From NCBI GenBank assembly GCA_937923585.1, contig CALDSM010000155.1:1-11123 (forward strand): a DNA stretch of 11,123 bases, written 5' to 3'. How positions within the stretch are numbered: the stretch's first letter is position 1; every line of letters starts with the position of its first letter. The position numbers and the translations under genes were made by a program. Positions 5,478 through 11,123 of this stretch are shown here, piece after piece. The notes under the pieces are model-generated. The model was not told the origin of the DNA. It did not search any database and was given only the letters and a program-made list of their open reading frames with translations. Source of the DNA: an uncultured bacterium. GTDB lineage: Bacteria; Hydrogenedentota; Hydrogenedentia; Hydrogenedentales; CAITNO01.

Positions 5478-8059
5478 TATCCGGATGCGGACTTTGGAGC
5501 AGTCTCCCTCAGCAGCGTCGCGGTCCGCACCACACGCGTGCGGGCCGGGTCCAGCCCGAGCAGGGCGACGATTTCCTTGGGTTTGGCCAGACGGTCGTCG
5601 TGCAGGCGCGTTGAAAAGCGAATCACGACGTCACCGTCATCATCCGTCCCCGCACCGGACAGCTCGCTGATGAGCGGCCGCAGATCGAGGGAGATCTGCT
5701 TGCGCCCGCCTTCGGAACTGCGGCTCTTCACGGTGCGATCCAGCAGCACTTCCCCGGCGGCCATGATCGCCGCCGCCCGCGCGGCCAGCGCATCCGCGTC
5801 GCCCGGCGCATGCAGTTCGTAGTCAAACCCGACGACGCTGGCCATGAGCGAGTCGCCGCGGAGCGGCACTTCAAACGCCTCATAGACATGCAGCCCCTGG
5901 GGCACACAGTCGGCCAGGCGCGCGCACAGCGCGGCGGGGCTGACGTGGCCCGCCAGCATCACATCCATCCAGTCGCCCGTATTCTCCTCGCCCAACGGCG
6001 CCGCCGTGGCGAAAGTGACCTTGGCGTGCGCGTGAAATCCCTGCGAGAAGGCCAGCGGCGCATGGGTGCGGCGCAGGCCCCGTATCCAGGCCTCGGCGGT
6101 TTCCAGGTGGCTCAGAAAGCGCGTGACGCCGGTGCGGCCAATGCGAAAGCGCACGCGCTGCGCCGGCTCGGCGTGGGGTGTTTCCAACAAAACGCCGCCC
6201 ACAACCGCCTCGGCGGCGGCCCGTTCTGCGCGGCCCGCCGCGCTGCGCCGCAGCATCTCGCCGCACAGTTCCGCATCACTGCGGTTCACACCGCACAGGT
6301 TGCACGTACCCTGGCGGCAATCGCGCGCGGTTTCGAGCGCCTGTGCGCGGCGCCATTCTCCAATCAGCCAGCCGCGGTCCACCAGCGTGTCAATGTGGTC
6401 CCAGGGCAGCCGTTCGCCGGGCGTCCGCGCGCGCAGTGCCGCCTCTGCGTCGAACCCCGTTTCCTCAACGGCCTTCATCCACGGCGTGATGTCGAGTTTC
6501 TCGTCCCAGGTCTCAAATCCCGCGCCGAGCCGCCACGCGCGCTCGATAAGGCCGGCGGCGCGCCGGTCGCCGCGGCTGATGAGCCCCTCGATGAAGGACG
6601 CCGCCGGATTGTGGCGGCCGAACTTGATGCCGCGGTTCGGGCGGAACGTGTCCGCGAGCATGCGCTGCTTCGCCACGGTCTCTTCGATGGAAATCTGGCG
6701 CGCCCACTGGAAGGGCGTGTGCGCCTTGGGCACGAAGGTGGACACGCCCGTGCGCACCATCGCGCCGTGCCGGATGCGCCGCCCGGCCTCCAGCGTGCGC
6801 AGGCACAGGTCCGCAATGGCCTGCACATCCTCGTCGCGTTCGGTCGGCAGGCCAATCATGAAGTACGTCTTCACATGCTCCCAGCCGCGGCGGAACGCCT
6901 CTTCGGCCATGCCGATAAGCTCCTCGTCGGGAATGGCCTTGTTGATGACCGCGCGCAGCCGGGGCGTGGCCGCCTCCGGCGCAAAGGTGAGCCCGCTGCG
7001 CCGTACACCCGACACGAGGTCGGCCAGTTCGACAGAAAACGAGTCCAGGCGCAGCGACGGCAGGGAAACAGACACGCCGCGCGGATGTGCCATTTCCGCC
7101 GCGCGGCGCACAAGCGCGCCCGCGCGCGAATGGTCGCAGGTGGAGAGAGACACCAGCGTTGCCGCGTCGAGACCGGAACTGTCCAGCGCGGCATTGAGCA
7201 GGCCGCCCACCGTCTCCACCGTGCGTTCGCGCACGGGACGGTTCACCATGCCGGCATGGCAGAAGCGGCAGCCCTGCGTGCATCCGCGCAGCACCTCGAC
7301 GCCCGCGCCGTCATGCACCAACTGCGTGAAGGGGACGATGGGCCGCGCGGGAAAGGCCGTGGCGTCGAGGTCGCGCGCAACGCGGCGCGTGACACGCACG
7401 CACGGGTCGGCCATGGGCACGCCGTCCACCATTTTCACCGGGTGCAGCGCGGGCACATAGACACCGGGGATTGCGAAGACCGCCTCCAGCCGTTTTGCGC
7501 GCGGCGCGCCGCGCAGGGGCAGCAGCGCGTTCGCAATGTCCGCAACGGCTTCTTCACCATCGCCGATCACAAAGAAGTCGAGGAACGGCGCCAGCGGCTC
7601 CGGGTTGTATGCGGCGGGACCGCCCGCGAAAAAGAGCGGTGCGTCTTCGCCGCGATCGGCGGACCGGACGGGAAATCCGGCCAGGTCCATCGCGTTCAGC
7701 ACGTTGACGAAAGTGAGTTCGGACTGGAGCGAAAAGCCGACCGCATCCGCCGAAGCCACCGGATCATGCGACTCATGCATGAACAACGGCAGGCCGCGCT
7801 CGCGCAGCAGCTTCTCCATGTCCGGCGCGGGCGTGTAGGCGCGTTCGGCCCACACGCCGTCCATGCCGTTCAAGGCAGCATAGAGAATGTGCAGGCCGAG
7901 ATTGCCCAAGCCCAATTCATACAAGTCGGGAAAGAACAGGCACAGGCGCAGTCGCACCGCGTCGGGGTCTTTGCGGACTGTGTTCCATTCGGTGCCCAGG
8001 TAACGGGACGGCTTCTCGACGAGCGGCAGCAGGTCTTCAATTGCTTTGCGGAGGTTCAT
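5477..8059 (-). CDS. fused radical SAM protein (TIGR03960-like) with C-terminal DUF2344 domain
   Basis: An 860-residue protein. The start is the ATG at 8059-8057, which overlaps the TGA of the upstream gene as ATGA; a start at 8089 is possible but would lie inside that gene. Residues about 1-240 form an N-terminal B12-binding-like region (LFFPDLYELGLGNLGLHILY, FFAGGPAAYNPEPLAPFLDFFVIGDGE). The radical SAM core begins at RGCTQGCRFCHAG, with cluster ligands Cys260, Cys264 and Cys267, and continues to about 500 (SLPSLRLDS, FAPEAATPRLR, MIGLPTERDEDV). A second Cys cluster is CRQGTCNLCGV (581-591). Residues about 635-850 match DUF2344 (RFLSHLETAEAWIRGLRR, FSQGFHAHAKVTFATAAPLG). Such fusions are widespread; their substrate is unknown to me, though tRNA or rRNA-related modification has been suggested by context elsewhere. 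Cytoplasmic. Translation is probably coupled to the amidohydrolase. Confidence 0.93.
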   Translation of the reverse strand: MNLRKAIEDLLPLVEKPSRYLGTEWNTVRKDPDAVRLRLCLFFPDLYELGLGNLGLHILYAALNGMDGVWAERAYTPAPDMEKLLRERGLPLFMHESHDPVASADAVGFSLQSELTFVNVLNAMDLAGFPVRSADRGEDAPLFFAGGPAAYNPEPLAPFLDFFVIGDGEEAVADIANALLPLRGAPRAKRLEAVFAIPGVYVPALHPVKMVDGVPMADPCVRVTRRVARDLDATAFPARPIVPFTQLVHDGAGVEVLRGCTQGCRFCHAGMVNRPVRERTVETVGGLLNAALDSSGLDAATLVSLSTCDHSRAGALVRRAAEMAHPRGVSVSLPSLRLDSFSVELADLVSGVRRSGLTFAPEAATPRLRAVINKAIPDEELIGMAEEAFRRGWEHVKTYFMIGLPTERDEDVQAIADLCLRTLEAGRRIRHGAMVRTGVSTFVPKAHTPFQWARQISIEETVAKQRMLADTFRPNRGIKFGRHNPAASFIEGLISRGDRRAAGLIERAWRLGAGFETWDEKLDITPWMKAVEETGFDAEAALRARTPGERLPWDHIDTLVDRGWLIGEWRRAQALETARDCRQGTCNLCGVNRSDAELCGEMLRRSAAGRAERAAAEAVVGGVLLETPHAEPAQRVRFRIGRTGVTRFLSHLETAEAWIRGLRRTHAPLAFSQGFHAHAKVTFATAAPLGEENTGDWMDVMLAGHVSPAALCARLADCVPQGLHVYEAFEVPLRGDSLMASVVGFDYELHAPGDADALAARAAAIMAAGEVLLDRTVKSRSSEGGRKQISLDLRPLISELSGAGTDDDGDVVIRFSTRLHDDRLAKPKEIVALLGLDPARTRVVRTATLLRETAPKSASG

Positions 8060-9393
8060 TTGGACACCGCCGTCCCCGCCGCGCGCCATGCCTTCAGTTT
8101 TCCCGGCTGGTCAAAGACCTCGTGGGCGTTCCCGCGCATGATGCGGTCCACGATGTCGGGCACGTCGGCCTCGTCCATCCAGCCTTCGTCCACGAGTTCG
8201 GTGATCGCCTGGGCGATGCCCTGGCGGGCAATGGCCGCATGGCCGGGCACCATCTCGACGGGCATGAAATCGCCGCCGAAGGTGAATATCTTGTTCGCGG
8301 GCACAGCCATCAGGTACTCCTTGAGGAAGGCCACCGAAGCGGCGGGGTTGATGATCCACGCCCAGCACATGTCCAGGTAGGCGTTGGGCCAGTGCTTGGC
8401 AATGGCGATGAATTCGTTTTGGCAGGGATACCCGATGTGGAAGAAATCAAAGCGCACATCCCGGTGCGCCCGGAGCAGTTCGCACACGTCGCCGGCGTTT
8501 GCGGCGACCCGGTGCATCGGCATGCCGCCCTGACCCGCGTAATAGCCCGTGTGCAGCTTCACGACAAGGTTGTATTCCTTGGCCTTGTGCATGCAGTAGT
8601 GGAACAGATGATCCTGAAGCGCCTTCTCCTCGGCGTCGGGGAGGTCCTTGTCGTCCTTGATGTGCCTTTTGAACAGCGGTGCGGCGTCCCTGGCGGACAC
8701 CATTTCGAAATCGAGGCGGCGCCCGTAGGCCATTTGATTCTTCAGCGCAATCGCGCGCGGCCCGTACTTCTCAAAATGCCAGTCAATGATGTCGTGCCAG
8801 TGTTCGAGCGAGTCCGGTTCTATACCCGCGGCCTTCCCCAGGCCCTCCACATTGCTCGGCCCGCAGAACGCCACGAAACTCAGATCCTGCGCGAGCAGTT
8901 CCGGGTTGGCCGTTTCCGTAAGAATCGAACCCTCCAGACCGTTCACGTGGCAGTATTCGATGTGCGCCACATCGCAGAGAATGGCCTCGTAGAAGCCCGG
9001 ATGGACACCGTCGCGGATCCGGTCGGTAATCTTTTCCACATTGTCCGCGGTGAGGTCGCGTTCGCCGTACAGACGGCGCACCGACTCGCGCAGGCAGCGA
9101 AGGTAGCCCGTGTTGCGCGACCGTTTGTAGTAGGGCTCCACCAGCGCCCATTTCTCTTTGGGGCTCAAGTCCCAGCCCTTGATCTTCTCCATGTCTTTGG
9201 GCGGCAGCCCGGCGACGATCAGGTCGGAATCCACATAGTGGCCCAGCAGCATGGAAACGTCCGTCGGCCACAGGCCGCCGTCCTTGCCCTTTTTCAGGGC
9301 GTCCACGCGGTGCTGTTCCTCCCACAGATGCTCGTGGGTGTCCACAAAGGGGGTTGATTCGACCAGATGCAGGATGTCGCGGTACGGTTTCAT
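8056..9393 (-). CDS. amidohydrolase superfamily metal-dependent hydrolase
   Basis: A 445-residue protein from the ATG at 9393-9391, which has GGAG 10 nt upstream; ATG at 9402 is a near alternative with the GGAG too close. The amidohydrolase signature is VDTHEHLWEE, with metal ligands His20 and His22. Further candidate ligands are Lys218 in AIALKNQMAY, His281 in VVKLHTGYY, His319 in DFFHIGYP and Asp375 in FTFGGDFMP. The layout resembles the Amidohydro_2/uronate isomerase-like branch found in planctomycete and related genomes. The substrate is not deducible. No signal peptide is seen, so it is cytoplasmic. It heads the minus-strand operon and its TGA overlaps the ATG of the radical SAM gene by 4 nt (ATGA), implying translational coupling. 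An exported FAD oxidoreductase encoded two genes later may share the pathway, or the arrangement may be incidental. Confidence 0.88.
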   Translation of the reverse strand: MKPYRDILHLVESTPFVDTHEHLWEEQHRVDALKKGKDGGLWPTDVSMLLGHYVDSDLIVAGLPPKDMEKIKGWDLSPKEKWALVEPYYKRSRNTGYLRCLRESVRRLYGERDLTADNVEKITDRIRDGVHPGFYEAILCDVAHIEYCHVNGLEGSILTETANPELLAQDLSFVAFCGPSNVEGLGKAAGIEPDSLEHWHDIIDWHFEKYGPRAIALKNQMAYGRRLDFEMVSARDAAPLFKRHIKDDKDLPDAEEKALQDHLFHYCMHKAKEYNLVVKLHTGYYAGQGGMPMHRVAANAGDVCELLRAHRDVRFDFFHIGYPCQNEFIAIAKHWPNAYLDMCWAWIINPAASVAFLKEYLMAVPANKIFTFGGDFMPVEMVPGHAAIARQGIAQAITELVDEGWMDEADVPDIVDRIMRGNAHEVFDQPGKLKAWRAAGTAVSK

Positions 9394-9487
9394 GGCGGTC
9401 ATACTCCGGGTGATTGGAGGTCCATTGCAGCGGCCTTGCGCCGCAATTGCGAAGGATAGCACACATGCGCTCGGCGGCTCATTGAAT

Positions 9488-9514
9488 CGAGAGGGACATA
9501 AACCGAGAGGGACA
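9488..9514 (+). repeat. short direct repeat CGAGAGGGACA
   Basis: Two exact copies of CGAGAGGGACA start at 9488 and 9504 (16-nt period) in the gap between the amidohydrolase start and the secreted protein gene. They lie upstream of the operon on its coding strand and could be an operator or repeat debris. Confidence 0.4.
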
Positions 9515-9544
9515 GAGAAGGCATCGAATTCGAGCCAGCTTGCG

Positions 9545-9560
9545 CACTCCTCATGGAGTG
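9545..9560 (-). terminator. hairpin with the stop codon in its loop
   Basis: CACTCC (9545-9550) and GGAGTG (9555-9560) pair perfectly around a TCAT tetraloop that carries the minus-strand TGA stop (9553-9551). No U-rich tail follows, so intrinsic termination is doubtful. Confidence 0.4.
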
Positions 9561-10768
9561 AAGGTTATGCCGCTATTCTCAATAAAGGCGCTCACACTTT
9601 CTTCGACCTTGCTATCACCCCAGAAATCAGCCAAGCCATTCCTTTCTCCTCCGATCTCACAGACGATGTATGTGTCCGTTTCCTTCTTTACCGTGATCTG
9701 ACGAAGCGTCCTCAGGTCGTTCATCACCCACAAGATGACCGCTTTGCCTGCCGGAACGGCTATACATTTGTCCTTGCCAACCCTGTACATGCCTGCATAC
9801 ATGTCCCACGAACCCTTGAACATTGCCGGGTTCTTGTCCGTTCCCATTCTCTTCATCCCGTCCATGTACATGTTGAGCGTCTTGAAAGAATCGGGGGAGC
9901 ACAATCCTTTCAGTTCGCTGATGTCGGCATCCTCAACCTTTCCCTTGTCGCCGATGCGCTCCATCCAGGCTGCCAGACGGTTCGACGCGGCACAACCCGC
10001 CTTGACGATCTCGGCGTTTGCGACATTCTGTTCCGTGGGCACTACAAGTGCCACATTCCCCTTGCCGCCCTTTCCTTCGATCACAGGAATCTCAGCATAT
10101 TTCTTCCCTCCGTCCAGTTTCTGCTTGGGAGTGTTGGCGGCGCATCCGAATAATGATGCTATCACCATGTTCTTGCCGTTGGAGAACTCGCCGACGGCGC
10201 ATCGCCACTCATTGAGGGAACAAGGCTTCGTCTCCACAACTTCAATGTGGTTCAGTTCGCCGGGTGCACCCGTTTCCCTTTGGGTCATCAGGTAGAAGAT
10301 AGACTCGCCGCAGAGGAGCCCATACGAAATCGTAATTGGCAGACCGCTCTTGAAGCGAGCGCTCCAGAAATCCAACGTCTGCTTGTACAAGTTCTTTTTT
10401 TCTGTCCGTTCTTTCTGAAACACGCTTGCCGGATAGCAGGCATTCAACTGTCCGTCATAATCCCTTTTTTCAAGCGCGGCAGCGTAAGCTCGAACAACTG
10501 ACAGGGAAGTGCTGTCCAACGACGGCGGGATATCTTTCACCCCCTCCAATTGAACAACGGCACACTTCAAATACGCATCGGCTGAGAAATCATAGTCGCG
10601 GAATGATATGGCACCACCCTCATTTACACCCCACACCATGCCGACGGGAATGTAAAAGGACTTTGTGTCACCTTCTGCACCCGCGGTTACCGCCATCAGC
10701 ACTGGCACTACAGAAAGACACAAGAAAGACGCACCCCAATGCTGAATTGCCTGGTTCGTCATCTTCAT
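9551..10768 (-). CDS. secreted protein of unknown function with duplicated domain
   Basis: A 405-residue protein from the ATG at 10768, with AGAAGGGAAG upstream at usual spacing. It begins MKMTNQAIQHWGASFLCLSV and has a Sec-type signal with likely cleavage after AGA (residue 31). I do not recognise the family. The body appears to contain two related segments: about 88-195 (VVRAYAAALEKRDYDGQLNA, CYPASVF) and about 265-380 (KVEDADISELKGLCSPDSF), each followed by strand-rich sequence ending near a Cys (EWRCAVG and YIVCEIG). The helix-then-strands order with CYPASVF/CSPDSF recalls NTF2-like domains, but that is inference. It is rich in Cys (about 12 after the signal), suggesting disulfides in the periplasm. 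GC content is visibly lower than in the operon genes, hinting at different origin. The upstream partial gene runs in the same direction. Confidence 0.72.
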   Translation of the reverse strand: MKMTNQAIQHWGASFLCLSVVPVLMAVTAGAEGDTKSFYIPVGMVWGVNEGGAISFRDYDFSADAYLKCAVVQLEGVKDIPPSLDSTSLSVVRAYAAALEKRDYDGQLNACYPASVFQKERTEKKNLYKQTLDFWSARFKSGLPITISYGLLCGESIFYLMTQRETGAPGELNHIEVVETKPCSLNEWRCAVGEFSNGKNMVIASLFGCAANTPKQKLDGGKKYAEIPVIEGKGGKGNVALVVPTEQNVANAEIVKAGCAASNRLAAWMERIGDKGKVEDADISELKGLCSPDSFKTLNMYMDGMKRMGTDKNPAMFKGSWDMYAGMYRVGKDKCIAVPAGKAVILWVMNDLRTLRQITVKKETDTYIVCEIGGERNGLADFWGDSKVEESVSAFIENSGITFTP

Positions 10769-10799
10769 GGCCGCACTTCCCTTCTCTGCCCCATGGGCG

Positions 10800-10827
10800 T
10801 TCACAGGTGGACTATTTCCCCTGTGAA
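10800..10827 (-). promoter_or_regulatory. hairpin in the leader of the secreted protein gene
   Basis: TTCACAGG (10800-10807) and CCTGTGAA (10820-10827) form a perfect 8-bp inverted repeat with a 12-nt loop, between the anti-Shine-Dalgarno complement and the accepted start codon. It may be a leader structure or operator; nothing identifies a regulator. Confidence 0.35.
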
Positions 10828-10838
10828 ACCAGTATGCC

Positions 10839-10850
10839 ATCACCTCCTTT
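10839..10850 (-). promoter_or_regulatory. full-length anti-Shine-Dalgarno complement
   Basis: The minus strand reads AAAGGAGGTGAT, a 12-nt perfect complement to the usual 16S rRNA 3' end. The nearest ATG (10840-10838) overlaps it and is too close for standard initiation. It lies 70 nt upstream of the accepted start of the secreted protein, so it may be a ribosome standby or pausing site, or belong to an unrecognised short frame. Confidence 0.4.
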
Positions 10851-11004
10851 GTTTCCGCAAAAGAAAGTCCGCTTTCGGACCGGAAGTAAGGGGACGGCTT
10901 GCAACCAAGGAACACACTGAAGTACACGGGAACAGACAGGGAGAGTGGAACCAGCAAAAGAATGAGGGCAGACATTCCTGTAGGCCTTCATGCGTTCGGA
11001 CTTT

Positions 11005-11123
11005 CTACTCGTTCTTCTGGCAGTGCTCTTGGACGTACTGCTCCAGCATGGTCAGAAACTGTGCGGAAATTTCCGCCTGGGTTCCGTAAAGGCTGGCGAT
11101 TCTCTGCCCGTCGGCGTAGACGG
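11005..11123 (-). CDS. C-terminal end of an unidentified protein (cut by window edge)
   Basis: Reading the minus strand from 11121, 38 residues end at TAG (11007-11005): VYADGQRIASLYGTQAEISA then QFLTMLEQYVQEHCQKNE. The helical, well-patterned end and the single open frame make it a real C-terminus. The pattern of strand, short turn and final helix, as in DADGKR-type ends, would suit a thioredoxin-like domain, but this is a weak guess. It lies upstream of, and in the same direction as, the secreted protein gene, with 236 bp between them. Confidence 0.65.
   Translation of the reverse strand, partial: VYADGQRIASLYGTQAEISAQFLTMLEQYVQEHCQKNE

Larger units (their letters stand above)
10769..11004. 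other. 236-bp gap upstream of the secreted protein gene
   Basis: On the minus strand the secreted protein's frame is open back to an ATG at 10975, adding 69 residues with a hydrophobic run (MSALILLLVPLSLSVPVYFS). No spaced ribosome binding site supports that start and it would put a second hydrophobic segment before a good signal peptide, so I do not accept it. The gap also holds a full anti-Shine-Dalgarno complement at 10839-10850 and an 8-bp hairpin at 10800-10827. Confidence 0.4.

Noticed and set aside
5810..8380. An 856-codon open frame on the plus strand
   Set aside because: It is antisense to the radical SAM and amidohydrolase genes, arises from high GC codon positions, is Arg/His/Ala-rich and shows no domain.
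8041..9357. A 438-codon plus-strand open frame
   Set aside because: It mirrors the amidohydrolase gene and has no recognisable motif; the minus-strand frame has clear metal-binding motifs and operon coupling.

Overview
This is a GC-rich bacterial chromosome window with seven complete genes and two partial genes at the edges. A DUF1559-like single-pilin gene, a bacterial XPB helicase, a Tat-exported FAD oxidoreductase and a fused radical SAM/DUF2344 protein together suggest a Planctomycetota, Lentisphaerota or Hydrogenedentota-type environmental bacterium. No rRNA or phylogenetic marker is present, so that placement is inference.

Layout from left to right. 1-621 (-): N-terminal 207 codons of an XPB-type DNA repair helicase, running off the left edge. 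622-874: divergent intergenic region with a possible promoter and a structured leader. 875-1876 (+): a type IV/II-like pseudopilin, followed by a strong 14-bp intrinsic terminator at 1975-2016. 1877-2458: a gap with no convincing gene. 2459-3436 (+): a thymidylate-synthase-family enzyme of the archaeal-like PCL type with a textbook ribosome binding site. 3434-4034: a 601-bp cassette bounded by 31-nt near-perfect inverted repeats built on CGAAG boxes, carrying a small PD-(D/E)XK-like GxxExxY protein (3626-3997, +) and a third, internal repeat copy. The left repeat supplies the stop codon of the thymidylate synthase gene.

9393 down to 4073 (-): a likely three-gene operon read as amidohydrolase, then fused radical SAM/DUF2344 protein (ATGA overlap), then Tat-signal FAD-dependent oxidoreductase (42-bp gap). 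10768 down to 9551 (-): a secreted protein of unknown function with a visible internal duplication and lower GC. 11005-11123 (-): the C-terminal 38 residues of another gene. The two right-hand genes run in the same direction as the operon but are separated from it by a 157-bp gap.

The most interesting items are the inverted-repeat GxxExxY cassette, which looks like an undescribed small mobile or repeat element, and a recurring arrangement in which stop codons lie in or at the base of perfect hairpins without U-tracts (four of seven complete genes). No tRNA, rRNA, CRISPR array, classical transposase or integrase was seen.
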